From contig URTZ01000009.1 in NCBI GenBank assembly GCA_900550825.1, positions 1 through 24,352 on the forward strand: 24,352 nt of DNA, in the 5' to 3' direction. A program made the translations under genes and the position numbers. Each line of letters opens with the position of its first letter. Position 1 is the first letter of the stretch. The notes beneath the pieces were generated by a model. It searched no databases and was not told the DNA's origin. It worked only from the letters and a program-made list of their open reading frames with translations. Origin of the DNA: an uncultured Collinsella sp. (GTDB lineage Bacteria > Actinomycetota > Coriobacteriia > Coriobacteriales > Coriobacteriaceae). Positions 1 through 7,983 of this stretch are shown piece after piece.

Positions 1-72
1 CCCTTTGGGGCGCTATGTGTGTAAGTCGGCGCGCGGTTGATTGCGATGCTGCGGTTGGGCGTTTCTGCAGGT

Positions 73-112
73 AAAACCTGCCAAAATAAACATCCCTAAA
101 TGGTAGGTTTTA
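73..112. terminator. weak hairpin after pth, possible terminator
   Basis: Arms AACCTGCCA (near 75-83) and TGGTAGGTT (near 101-109) can pair around a 17-nt loop just beyond the pth stop codon, with A and T runs at the outer ends. One position is a G-U wobble on the plus strand and an A-C mismatch on the minus strand, so the fold is better for plus-strand RNA. It could end pth transcription or serve a gene outside the window. The first 72 bases hold nothing else I can assign. Confidence 0.3.
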
Positions 113-739
113 GTGCTTGCCGTTGGCGGAGGCGGCGCCGTTTACGTGATCGCGGGCATAGATCACGCCGTGCACGATGGCCAGGCCGGCGGCGTCGGCC
201 GCGCGGGCGCAGGTGTCCTGGAAATCCTCGGCCTCGCGGGCGCGCAGCTGCTTGAGCACGTAGTCGGCGACGGCCATCTTGCCGGGAGGGTTGCCGATGC
301 CGGTGCGGATGCGGCTGAAGTCGCGGCTGCCCATCTTGTCGATGATGGAACGCAGGCCGTTGTGGCCAGCATGGCCACCGCCCACCTTAACACGCACGTC
401 GCCGGCGGGAATATCGAGCTCGTCGTGGATTACGAGCAGCTCCTCGGCCTTGATCTTGTACTCGCGGCAGAGCTTGGAGATGGGGCCGCCCGAGGTATTC
501 ATGTACGACTGCGGCTTGACCAGCACAATCTGGCGCTTGCCGCCCTCTTCCTCGGGGTCGTTGATGTTGATGAGCGCGACCTCGGCACCTGCCTGGTTTT
601 TCCAGTACGTGACGCCGGCCTGACGGGCCAGCTCGTCGATTGCCTTAAAGCCGGCGTTGTGGCGGGTCTCGGCATATTCCTCGCCCGGGTTGCCAAGTCC
701 GGCAACCATGCGAATCTTAAGCGGCTGTGCAGCTGCCAT
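110..739 (-). CDS. pth: peptidyl-tRNA hydrolase
   Basis: Releases peptides from peptidyl-tRNAs dropped by the ribosome and so recycles tRNA in the cytoplasm. Of 209 residues, the family signatures are all visible: GLGNPG near residue 14, the catalytic histidine in TRHNAG (His27), the substrate-binding Asn in QSYMNTSG (Asn81), HDELD (Asp106), GGGHAGHNGLRS (119-131) and RTGIGNP. The ATG at 739 is preferred over the ATG at 745: the AAAGG ribosome-binding site abuts the upstream ATG directly but sits six bases before the downstream one. Length is normal for the family. It reads in the same direction as prs and glmU, its usual neighbours, but is separated from prs by a bracketed accessory gene. 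Confidence 0.96.
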   Translation of the reverse strand: MAAAQPLKIRMVAGLGNPGEEYAETRHNAGFKAIDELARQAGVTYWKNQAGAEVALININDPEEEGGKRQIVLVKPQSYMNTSGGPISKLCREYKIKAEELLVIHDELDIPAGDVRVKVGGGHAGHNGLRSIIDKMGSRDFSRIRTGIGNPPGKMAVADYVLKQLRAREAEDFQDTCARAADAAGLAIVHGVIYARDHVNGAASANGKH

Positions 740-853
740 GTTCATCCTTTCGTTGATTTGTCGCCTGCTATGGTGAGCGACCCCGTTGCTGCTGTCAAAT
801 GGCGGGTGATTGAGGCTGTATGAGGGCGTTTGGGCAGTCGTCAGAAGCCGGGG

Positions 854-1056
854 TGGACAGTTAGTTCAGATTTGTATAAACCAAGAGGTCTTTGACTGTC
901 AAAATTGGGACCGCGGAACTGCCACGGCGCTTTGGGGAGCACATTTTGCGCTATTTCAGATCTTTCGAGTCTTCAAATGAGGTGACTGGCGCCGGGATGG
1001 CGGCAAACTACCTCGATATTAGCCGTCTTTTTATACAAATCTGAACTAACTGTCCA
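854..1056. repeat. palindrome-ended element A, copy 1
   Basis: A 203-bp element with perfect 27-bp terminal inverted repeats, beginning TGGACAGTTAGTTCAGAT and continuing TTTGTATAAA; the right arm is 1030-1056. The interior has no convincing reading frame. It fills most of the gap between pth and the nuclease-like gene, whose stop lies about 30 bp away. Copy 2 is at 2379-2571. Blocks CTTTCGAGT (962-970), CCTCGA (1011-1016) and GCCGTCTT (1022-1029) recur in the same order on the opposite strand of copy 2, so the two copies appear to be diverged relatives in inverted orientation. A MITE-like non-autonomous element is the simplest reading; a long structured RNA is possible. Confidence 0.8.
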
Positions 1057-1087
1057 GCCATGCTAGGTAACACTGGGTAAAAGTCTT

Positions 1088-2215
1088 TTAGACCGGCGCG
1101 AGGCCGATTCCGGCCCGCAGGGCGTTGAGCCAGGCAGCCTGACGCTTGCGATAACCCTTGATGCGGTAGCGGAATCGAACCCCCGCAAGTCGATGCATCG
1201 TCTGGGCGAAGGCTTCGAGTGCAACAAGGTCCTTCATTTGGTCACGATTGATAACCAGGACGTGGATACCCATGGCTTTAAGGCCATTGTTGCGACTGCC
1301 ATCGTGGATGCGGGCGTTTTGAAGCTCATGTCCAATTCCGTTGTATTCGTTGTCGATTCCGGCGGCCGGGCAATATAAGTCGCAGATGGCGTAGGGGATG
1401 CCCGAGGACATGTTGACCGCAAGGGTGTCGAAATCGACACGATAGTTGAGCAGCAGGCCTCCCATGGGCAAACTGCAACACCCGAATCCGCCAAAGCGCA
1501 TGGGCGCGCCCAGGACGGCGAACATCAATGATTCCGCTGGGGATGCGGATCCGGCCCGGGCGAGTTTGACAGCCGTACGAAACGAGGCGTAGGAACTACT
1601 TTTGGCAAACCGTGCGACTGCCTCGAGTTCTTCGATGGTTGTAGCGGGTTCGCATCTATAGTGTGCCTGTTCGTAGCGTGTTTCGGCTGGCTTTTCGGGT
1701 GTCGGTTGGTCGCCCTGGCAATCGAGGTCGTCCATCGCTTCGAAGCTTTTGGCCTTGGGCCACGTGTCGTCGTAGGCGATGGGGTAAGTTGCCTCGGGCG
1801 GAAGTGAGTAGGTTCCGAGCAGCTCCATAAGGAGCATCAAGGTTTTGGCGACTGATTCATTTTTGGAACAAAGCATGGCTGTCATGGCAGGAGACGTTGC
1901 GTAGATGTCGGCCTCGACGTGCATAATTGCACCTTCAGGAAGAGGAGTGGAGAGAATATGCTGAAGAAGTCGCTTGTCGGGGCGCCTGTTGTCTTCGTTT
2001 GAAACGAGAAGATCGAGCAGTTCGGAATCATCTTCATTCCAGGCGTCGAGTATCGAAAGTGCGCCAAAGTCTATCGCGTCATTGTTGGGAATGCAGCCAG
2101 CCAAGGCCTGTGCTTGCTGTTCGCTATCAACGGAGTCCCAGGGTAGGGCAGAGTACGCCCGTCGTGCGCGACGAATTGCGCGGAGGGCGGAGAGATGTGA
2201 AATCACGGTCGTCAT
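1088..2215 (-). CDS. uncharacterised protein with PD-(D/E)XK / DUF559-like nuclease-type C-terminus
   Basis: 375 residues, no signal peptide or membrane segment. I do not recognise a named gene. The C-terminal half has a pattern like small endonuclease-fold (DUF559/Vsr-like) proteins of Coriobacteriia: SPAESLMFAVLGAP then GGFG (225-244), CDLY (Asp279), DNEYNG (288-293) followed by His296, then DGSRNN (305-310) and GIHVLVI (316-322). Asp279, Glu290 and the Asp305/Arg308 group are candidate active-site residues. The N-terminal ~200 residues show no known motif; residues 160-185 are acidic and proline-rich, probably a linker. No strong ribosome-binding site precedes the ATG at 2215. The family name is inference from pattern; defence, repair or element maintenance are all possible roles. 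Confidence 0.7.
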   Translation of the reverse strand: MTTVISHLSALRAIRRARRAYSALPWDSVDSEQQAQALAGCIPNNDAIDFGALSILDAWNEDDSELLDLLVSNEDNRRPDKRLLQHILSTPLPEGAIMHVEADIYATSPAMTAMLCSKNESVAKTLMLLMELLGTYSLPPEATYPIAYDDTWPKAKSFEAMDDLDCQGDQPTPEKPAETRYEQAHYRCEPATTIEELEAVARFAKSSSYASFRTAVKLARAGSASPAESLMFAVLGAPMRFGGFGCCSLPMGGLLLNYRVDFDTLAVNMSSGIPYAICDLYCPAAGIDNEYNGIGHELQNARIHDGSRNNGLKAMGIHVLVINRDQMKDLVALEAFAQTMHRLAGVRFRYRIKGYRKRQAAWLNALRAGIGLAPV

Positions 2216-2378
2216 AGCTATAACGTACTAAGTTGGCGGCAGAATGCGACCGCCATACCGTTCTTTTCGCTCAGCGGGGCGCTGCGCGCCATGAACGGCT
2301 GGGTGTTATGAAATCGGTGGAATCGGTTGAGGGGATTGCAGGAAATTGAGCTCTGCCGCGAAGGTTGACGATAGCTAC

Positions 2379-2571
2379 TGGACAGTTAGTTCAGATACGT
2401 ATAAGACGGCGGGCGTTCGAGGCGTTTCTAAGGGCTTTCTAGGGCGATTTGAGGGTAAATATGCGGCGGTCGTACTCGAAAGCGATGAGCTTTGGGCAGT
2501 ATGGCGTTCGCCGGGGAGCTCAGAACGGCCTTTGGAGCTTTAAAAAAATACGTATCTGAACTAATTGTCCA
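2379..2571. repeat. palindrome-ended element A, copy 2
   Basis: A 193-bp relative of copy 1. Terminal arms of about 23 bp (2379-2401 and 2549-2571) differ from each other at one base and share TTAGTTCAGAT with copy 1, but have TACGTA where copy 1 has TTTGTA. Each copy therefore keeps its own arms matched. The interior is readable in one frame, but that frame has no ribosome-binding site and copy 1 has no equivalent protein. With copy 1 and the gene between, it accounts for the 2216-2591 gap. Confidence 0.78.
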
Positions 2572-2591
2572 GGGAAGGTTGTCGAGGGGTA

Positions 2592-2625
2592 GAAAAAGGG
2601 TCGGAAGCGAGCTTCCGACCCTTTA
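2592..2625 (-). terminator. Rho-independent terminator of prs
   Basis: A GC-rich stem, GGGTCGGAAGC pairing with GCTTCCGACCC around a two-base loop, followed on the minus strand by a run of T. It lies about 35 bp past the prs stop codon. Confidence 0.9.
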
Positions 2626-2657
2626 AAAACACCAAAGATGATGAGATGCACGCTGGA

Positions 2658-3644
2658 TTACAGCGCGAAGTCGCCGCCGACGAGCGTGGAGACGGGCTCC
2701 TCGTGGTAAACGGCGGAGATGGCCTGAGCGAACTCCTCGGCGACCGAGATAGTCTTGATCTTGCCGCCGACCTCGACGGGGATGGCGTCGGTGACGACGC
2801 ACTCGACGATGGGGGCATCGTTCAGGCGCTCGATGGCCGGACCGGAGAAGATGCCGTGGGTGGCGCAGACGTAGATGTCGCCGGCGCCCATAGCCTTGAG
2901 CTCCTTGACGTTGGCGCACAGGGTGCCAGCGGTGTCGATCATGTCGTCGTTGATGATGCAGGTCTTGCCCTTGATGTCACCGATGATGCCCATGACCTCG
3001 GCGGCGTTGTGGCGCGGACGGCCCTTGTGGGCGATGGCCAGGTCGCAGCCGAGCATGTCGGACAGCTTCTTGGCGGCCTTGGCGCGACCCACGTCGGGGG
3101 AGACGACAACCAGGTTGTCGGTGTCGAAGTGCATGTCGTTGTAGTACTGGCCAAATAGCGGCAGTGCGGACAGGTGGTTAACCGGGATATCGAAGAAGCC
3201 CTGGATCTGGCCCTGGTGCAGGTCGAGGGTGATGATGCGGTTGACGCCGGCACGCTCGAGCAGGTTGGCGACGAGGCGGGCGGTGATGGGCTCGCGCGGG
3301 CCGGCCTTGCGGTCCTGGCGGGCATAGCCGTAGTGGGTGATAACGGCGGTGATGGAGCGGGCGGATGCGCGCTTGGCAGCGTCGGTGGCGATGAGCAGCT
3401 CCATGAGCATGTCGTTGACATTGCCGCCGGCCACGGACTGAATCAGGAAGACGTCGGCGCCGCGGACGGTCTCGTCGTAGCGGGCGTAAATCTCACCATT
3501 GGCGAACTGCTTTAGCGTAAGGCCCGAAAGCTCGACCCCAAGGTACTCAGCAATCTTCTGAGCGAGGGGACGGTTGGAGGAACCGGAATACACGCGGATG
3601 GACTTGCGCATATTCTCCGACTTCTCGGGATCATTAATCGGCAT
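2658..3644 (-). CDS. prs: ribose-phosphate pyrophosphokinase (PRPP synthetase)
   Basis: Makes phosphoribosyl pyrophosphate from ribose 5-phosphate and ATP for nucleotide, histidine, tryptophan and NAD synthesis. Of 328 residues, the catalytic and regulatory-loop region HYGYARQDRKAGPREPITA lies at 104-122, the metal/substrate segment DLHQGQIQGFFD at 141-152, and the PRPP-binding loop NDDMIDTAGT at 232-241. Length is slightly above the usual ~315 because of a 12-residue N-terminal leader before RKSIRVYSG. The start has AAGGAG eight bases upstream. It lies 192 bp downstream of glmU, past a terminator, so it probably has its own promoter; a TACAAT box is at 3691-3696. Confidence 0.97.
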   Translation of the reverse strand: MPINDPEKSENMRKSIRVYSGSSNRPLAQKIAEYLGVELSGLTLKQFANGEIYARYDETVRGADVFLIQSVAGGNVNDMLMELLIATDAAKRASARSITAVITHYGYARQDRKAGPREPITARLVANLLERAGVNRIITLDLHQGQIQGFFDIPVNHLSALPLFGQYYNDMHFDTDNLVVVSPDVGRAKAAKKLSDMLGCDLAIAHKGRPRHNAAEVMGIIGDIKGKTCIINDDMIDTAGTLCANVKELKAMGAGDIYVCATHGIFSGPAIERLNDAPIVECVVTDAIPVEVGGKIKTISVAEEFAQAISAVYHEEPVSTLVGGDFAL

Positions 3645-3690
3645 TACCCTTCTCCTTTATACATCGAATGCCATATAGATGCCTTGTTGC

Positions 3691-3696
3691 ATTGTA
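3691..3696 (-). promoter_or_regulatory. possible -10 box for prs
   Basis: On the minus strand TACAAT follows a CG-rich run (CCGCGCGGT), 46 bp before the prs ATG and downstream of the glmU terminator. No convincing -35 box is seen. The same arrangement precedes folP-folK and coaX. Confidence 0.35.
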
Positions 3697-3787
3697 ACCG
3701 CGCGGCGGGGTTTATCGGGTTCTGATAACGTCTTTACCGCCAACGGACACGAACCGACCACTCATCCGGTTGCGCAGGTCACGATAG

Positions 3788-3821
3788 AAAAAGGAGCCGC
3801 CCCCATGGAACAGCTCCTTTT
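3788..3821 (-). terminator. terminator of glmU
   Basis: AAAAGGAGC and GCTCCTTTT pair around a ~15-nt loop, and a T run follows on the minus strand, directly after the glmU stop codon. Confidence 0.75.
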
Positions 3822-3836
3822 GTGCTTGGTAAAACG

Positions 3837-5249
3837 TTATACCTCGTCGTCCTCGTGCAGACGGCGGCGATAATCGGCGGCCCAGCCCTCAATATTTACC
3901 TGACGGGCGCGGCCCAGGCCGAGTGCGTCAGCCGGGACCGGATCGGTGATGACGGAGCCGGCGGCCACGAGCGCGCCGTCGCCGATCTGGGCGGGTGCGA
4001 CCATCATGGTGTCGGAGCCAATGAAGGCGTCCTTGCCGATGACGGTCTTGTGCTTGTGGACGCCGTCGTAGTTGCAGGTGATGGAGCCCGCGCCCACGTT
4101 GACGCCGGGGCCCATGGTGGTGTCGCCGATGTAGGACAGGTGCGGCACCTTGGAGCCCTCGCCGATCGTGGACTTCTTGATCTCCACGTGCGTGCCGGCC
4201 TTGGATCCGTCGAGCATGTGGGTGCCCGGGCGCAGGTAGGCGCGCGGGCCGCAGTCGACGCCATTCTCGATGACGGCCTCGATGGCGATGGTCTCATCGA
4301 TGGTGCAGCCGCTGCCGACGGTGGTGTCGGTGAGGCGGCTGTTGGGGCCGAGCTGGCACTCCTCGCCCACGGTGACGTGGCCGATCAGGTGCGTCTGCGG
4401 CCACACGATGGTGTCTCGGCCGATGGTGGCATCGGGGCCGATCCAGGCCTGCGTGGGGTCGATGAAGGTAACGCCCTCGGCCATCCAGTGCTCGTTGATG
4501 CGGTCGCGCGCGATGGCGGTGAGCTGTGCGAGCTGAATGCGGCTGTTGACGCCCAGGCCGTCGCGGTAGTCGTCGCAGTGGAAGATGGAGACCGCCTGGC
4601 CGTGGCCCTTGAGGATTTCGAGCATGTCGGGCAGGTAGTACTCGGACTGCGCGTTGTCGTTGCCGATCTCGTTAATGTGGGCGGCGAGCTGCGCGCCGTC
4701 AAAGGCGTAGCAGCCGGCGTTGCACTCCAGCAGCGTGGCGGCCTGCTCGGGCGTGCAGTCCTTCTGCTCGATGATACGCTCGATCTGACCATCGGCGCCC
4801 AGCTTGATGCGGCCGTAGCCGAAGGGATCGGGCGGGGTCATGGTCATGACGGTGCAGGCGAGCTCGCCGGTGGCGACGGTCTGCGCGAACTTGGCGACGG
4901 TGTCGGCGGTGATGAGCGGCAGATCGCCGTTGAGCACGACGACGGGGCCTTGCGCGATGCCGCAGGCCTCGAGCGTGACCTTCACGGCGTGACCGGTGCC
5001 CAGGCGCTCGGTCTGCTCAACGCATTCGACCTTGGTGGCGCTGTTGGCGTAGGCGCCGTCGATGAGGGCGCGCATCTCGTCGGCGTGGCTGCCGATGACG
5101 ACCACGACGCGGCTGCAGCCGGCCTTGATGGTAGCGTCGACGATCCACTGGACCATGGGCTTACCCAGGATCTTGTGCGAAACCTTGCAGTGGTTCGACT
5201 TCATGCGGGTGCCCTCGCCGGCGGCGAGGATAATTGCGGTTGCGTCCAT
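3837..5249 (-). CDS. glmU: bifunctional GlcNAc-1-phosphate uridylyltransferase / glucosamine-1-phosphate acetyltransferase
   Basis: Carries out the last two steps to UDP-GlcNAc, the precursor of peptidoglycan. In 470 residues the N-terminal nucleotidyltransferase shows LAAGEGTRMK (8-17), ERLGTGHAV (81-89) and LNGDLPLI (106-113). The C-terminal left-handed beta-helix of hexapeptide repeats starts near 265 and carries the acetyltransferase residues: RPGT (340-343), KKSTIGEGSKVPH with the catalytic histidine (His370), and NYDG (393-396). The ATG at 5249 has AGGAG six bases upstream and begins exactly at the family's MDATAIILAAG; the open frame upstream of it lacks homology. A short acidic tail (EDDEV) ends the protein. 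Divergent from the ECF operon across a 199-bp gap. Confidence 0.97.
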   Translation of the reverse strand: MDATAIILAAGEGTRMKSNHCKVSHKILGKPMVQWIVDATIKAGCSRVVVVIGSHADEMRALIDGAYANSATKVECVEQTERLGTGHAVKVTLEACGIAQGPVVVLNGDLPLITADTVAKFAQTVATGELACTVMTMTPPDPFGYGRIKLGADGQIERIIEQKDCTPEQAATLLECNAGCYAFDGAQLAAHINEIGNDNAQSEYYLPDMLEILKGHGQAVSIFHCDDYRDGLGVNSRIQLAQLTAIARDRINEHWMAEGVTFIDPTQAWIGPDATIGRDTIVWPQTHLIGHVTVGEECQLGPNSRLTDTTVGSGCTIDETIAIEAVIENGVDCGPRAYLRPGTHMLDGSKAGTHVEIKKSTIGEGSKVPHLSYIGDTTMGPGVNVGAGSITCNYDGVHKHKTVIGKDAFIGSDTMMVAPAQIGDGALVAAGSVITDPVPADALGLGRARQVNIEGWAADYRRRLHEDDEV

Positions 5250-5448
5250 GTGATCTCCTGTTACGTTATAGAGACGTGTGTTTGGAAACGATACACGGCG
5301 CAATATGATACCGCAGGCATATGACGAGCGCGTAACGATTGGTTTGCGGCGGTTGAGGCTTGCGCCGCCGGCGTGGCGTTTGCACTGCTTGTGTGCGGCG
5401 TTGGCGGTGCTGCGGAGCTGTCGTTTGAGCGAGGGGACGGGGGTACCC

Positions 5449-6336
5449 GTGGACAACATACGAGAGGGGTTTGGCGGCGAGCCCGTCGCGGCATTCTCGA
5501 TGTCGCATCCGGCTGTGCCGGCACTCTATATAGTGCTGACGCTGGGGCTCACTATGTTCTCGATGCAGCCGGTACTGATTGCGCTGTCACTTGCGGGCGG
5601 GCTGGCGTATGGATTTGCGACGCGTGGGGCTGCCCGCACGCTGGGTGCACTTCGCTGGCAGCTGCCGGTGATTTTGATCGTCGCGGTGCTCAATCCGCTG
5701 TTTAGCGCCTCGGGCTCGACGGAGCTGTTCCGTATTGGCATGCGCGCGGTGTATCTGGAGAGCATGGTATACGGCCTGTGCATGGGCGGGCTGTTTGTGG
5801 CGAGCATACTGTGGTTTGAGGCGGCGGCGTCGATGCTCGAATACGACAAGGTGCTCGCGCTGCTGGGCAATGCCGCACCGGTGATTGCGCTCATGATCTC
5901 GATGTGCATGAGGCTTATCCCGCAGTTTTTGCGCCGTGGTCGTACGGTGTTGGCGGTGCAGGATGCGATTGATGTGCCGGGCCGCGCGCCGGCCGACCCC
6001 GTGCGTTCGCGCTTGCGGGCATCGAGTGTGTTGATGGGCTGGGGCATGGAAGATTCGCTGGAGCGCGCGGACACGATGCGCTCGCGCGGGTGGGGTGCCG
6101 CGACGCGTCGTACGACGTATGCGCGGTATCGACTGGGGCGCAGCGACGTTGCCGCGCTGGTTGGGCTTGCGTTGTTTGGCGTGGCCACGGCGGCAGTGGC
6201 GTGGACCGCGACGACGCAGTATTCGTTTTATCCGCAGCTCTCGGTGCCGGCGCCGTGGCCGGGCTATGTCGTGTACGCTGCCTGGATGGTGCTGCCTTGT
6301 GCGTTGCATGCGATTGATGAGAAGAGGTTTGGCTGA
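5449..6336 (+). CDS. ECF transporter transmembrane (T) component
   Basis: The integral membrane coupling subunit of an energy-coupling factor importer, linking the ATPases to the substrate-binding S subunit. About 295 residues with roughly five hydrophobic segments. The second cytoplasmic coupling helix has the typical Ala-Arg-Gly signature in SLERADTMRSRGWG; the first is near MRLIPQFLRRGRTVLAVQDA. The start is uncertain: GTG at 5449 follows a GGGGG run five bases upstream and gives an N-terminus fitting the family; ATG at 5500 (MSHPAVPAL) is the alternative, while the upstream open frame to 5278 would overlap the promoter region and looks non-coding. The stop overlaps the next start by one base. 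Confidence 0.85.
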   Translation: MDNIREGFGGEPVAAFSMSHPAVPALYIVLTLGLTMFSMQPVLIALSLAGGLAYGFATRGAARTLGALRWQLPVILIVAVLNPLFSASGSTELFRIGMRAVYLESMVYGLCMGGLFVASILWFEAAASMLEYDKVLALLGNAAPVIALMISMCMRLIPQFLRRGRTVLAVQDAIDVPGRAPADPVRSRLRASSVLMGWGMEDSLERADTMRSRGWGAATRRTTYARYRLGRSDVAALVGLALFGVATAAVAWTATTQYSFYPQLSVPAPWPGYVVYAAWMVLPCALHAIDEKRFG

Positions 6337-7979
6337 TGGCTCGGTTTGATAGGAGCTCGGCGGCGGGTGTGGCATATGGCTCGGCCGCGCCGGCGATTGA
6401 GGTGCGAGGCCTTAGTTTTGCCTATCCCGGGGCCGAGGCACCGGTGCTCGAGGGGCTTGATTGGCGTGTTTCCCAAGGTGCGTTTGCGCTGCTTGTTGGC
6501 GGTACCGGATCGGGTAAGTCGACGCTGCTGTCGCTGCTCAAACCCGAGATCGCTCCGGCGGGTACGCGCTCCGGCGAGCTGCGCGTGCTGGGCGAGCCCG
6601 TCGCCGACATGGATGTGCGGGCATCGGCGGAGCGCGTGGGTTATGTGTTCCAGGATCCCGAGAACCAGATCGTGTGCGAAACCGTGTGGCACGAGATGGC
6701 GTTTGGCCTGGAAAACTTGGGGCTAGCGCGTGATGAGATGCGCCGTCGCGTAGCTGAGACCAGCTATTTCTTTGGGCTGGAAGATTGGCTTCACCGCGAT
6801 ACTGACACGCTTTCGGGCGGTCGCAAACAGTTGCTGTCGTTGGCGGCCGTTCTGACGCTGCGCCCGCGCGTGCTGCTGCTCGACGAGCCCACGTCTCAGC
6901 TCGATCCCGTTGCCGAGAAGAATTTCCTGCACGCGCTGTTTCGCGTGAACCGTGAGCTGGGCTGCACGGTTGTTGTGGCTACGCATCAGCCGCGGCCGAT
7001 GCTCGAGTATGCGACGTGTGCGTACCGGATTGAGGACGGTCGCGTGCGCGAGGTGGCGGATATGGCTTCTTTGGGACGCCGAGAATCGCTGTTGTCCGAT
7101 GACATGTTGGGGTGGGGTGCCATCCGATGTGCAAATAAAGGAGTATTCAGCAGGCGTGAGGACAATTTGGGCTCTCTGGAGCCGCCCGGGGACGTATCGA
7201 GCGCGAAAAAAAGTTCGGAATTGGACAAATCGTCTGAATTTGTGGCGCAAACGTCGCTCGAGAACGGCTCGGAAGCCTTCCCGCGCACGGATGGAAGCAG
7301 AATACTCCAAAAAATGCACGCTGGGTCGGCTACCACCCTGGCAGGGAGCTGGTTTCGCTACGATCGCGCGGGCGGTTGGGTGCTGCGCGGGCTCGATGCG
7401 TCGTTTTCGGCTGGCGCGGTGCATGCGGTTGCGGGCGGTAACGGCTGCGGCAAGTCGACAATGCTTTCGGTGCTGGCGAAGACCGCCAAGCTGCAGCGCG
7501 GCCGCATGGTGCGCGGGGCGGCCTCGGCGGCGCTGCTGCCTCAGAATCCCAAAGCATTGCTGGTTGCCGAGACGGTTCGCGATGAGCTGATAGAATGGGC
7601 TTCGACCTGCGGATATGACGAGAACTTGGCGCGGGAGCGTGCGGCGCAACTGGGATTGGACGGCCTGGAGACGCGCCACCCCTACGACCTCTCGGGCGGA
7701 CAGCGCCAGCTGCTCGCACTGGCAAAGCTGCTGCTGATCGGCCCCGAGCTGCTGCTGCTTGACGAGCCCACGAAGGGCTTGGACCTGGAGAGCCGCCGCA
7801 TCATCGCCCGCGCCCTGCGTGACCATGCGAAGGCTGGCGGCACCGTCATTATGGCCACGCACGATCTGGATTTTGCCGAGCAGGTTGCCGATGACATTGC
7901 CATGATGTTTGACGGTGAGATCGCCTGCATGGAGCCGCCGGCCGACTTCTTTGCCGACAACGTGTTTTATAGGGCGTGA
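6336..7979 (+). CDS. ECF transporter ATPase with two fused ABC domains
   Basis: Hydrolyses ATP to drive the ECF importer; one polypeptide replaces the usual EcfA-EcfA' pair. Of 547 residues, domain 1 has Walker A GGTGSGKST (55-63), Q-loop FQDPENQ (Gln106), signature LSGGRKQ (159-165), Walker B LLLDEP (180-185) and switch His217. Domain 2 has GGNGCGKST (367-375), Gln403, LSGGQRQ (452-458), LLLLDEP (472-478) and His509. Both sites look catalytically complete. The linker at about 265-328 is Ser/Glu/Lys-rich, less GC-rich in sequence and bounded by inverted repeats, as if inserted. The ATG overlaps the stop of the T gene, indicating translational coupling. Confidence 0.94.
   Translation: MARFDRSSAAGVAYGSAAPAIEVRGLSFAYPGAEAPVLEGLDWRVSQGAFALLVGGTGSGKSTLLSLLKPEIAPAGTRSGELRVLGEPVADMDVRASAERVGYVFQDPENQIVCETVWHEMAFGLENLGLARDEMRRRVAETSYFFGLEDWLHRDTDTLSGGRKQLLSLAAVLTLRPRVLLLDEPTSQLDPVAEKNFLHALFRVNRELGCTVVVATHQPRPMLEYATCAYRIEDGRVREVADMASLGRRESLLSDDMLGWGAIRCANKGVFSRREDNLGSLEPPGDVSSAKKSSELDKSSEFVAQTSLENGSEAFPRTDGSRILQKMHAGSATTLAGSWFRYDRAGGWVLRGLDASFSAGAVHAVAGGNGCGKSTMLSVLAKTAKLQRGRMVRGAASAALLPQNPKALLVAETVRDELIEWASTCGYDENLARERAAQLGLDGLETRHPYDLSGGQRQLLALAKLLLIGPELLLLDEPTKGLDLESRRIIARALRDHAKAGGTVIMATHDLDFAEQVADDIAMMFDGEIACMEPPADFFADNVFYRA
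7129..7319. repeat. inverted-repeat-bounded segment inside the ATPase gene
   Basis: Left end GTGCAAATAAAGGAGTATTC and, on the opposite strand, right end GTGCATTTTTTGGAGTATTC match at GTGCA and GGAGTATTC with the same spacing, and also at the GC just inside. The 191-bp segment encodes the linker between the two ABC domains, stays open in frame, and is richer in A than its flanks. Its size matches elements A1 and A2, though its ends differ from theirs. Confidence 0.55.
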
Positions 7980-7983
7980 TGGG

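Larger units (their letters stand above)
854..2571. mobile_element. candidate composite insertion: element A, nuclease-like gene, element A
   Basis: The nuclease-like gene (1088-2215) is bounded on both sides by related inverted-repeat elements, and the whole 1.7-kb block sits between prs and pth. The order glmU-prs-pth (often with one small gene between) is known from other Gram-positive bacteria, which suggests that the block was inserted. No transposase is encoded in it, so movement would need enzymes in trans. No clear target-site duplication was seen. The mobile interpretation is inference. Confidence 0.35.

Noticed and set aside
2346..2543. A 65-residue open frame over element A copy 2
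   Set aside because: No ribosome-binding site, it begins outside the element, and copy 1 does not encode a similar protein.
3822..5324. A 500-residue open frame on the plus strand
   Set aside because: It is antisense to glmU, which has all catalytic motifs; composition is Ala/Gly/Asp-rich with no motif and no ribosome-binding site.
5250..5448. Riboswitch ahead of the ECF operon
   Set aside because: I could not find a conserved cobalamin, thiamine, riboflavin or other aptamer core there, so the transported substrate is left unassigned.
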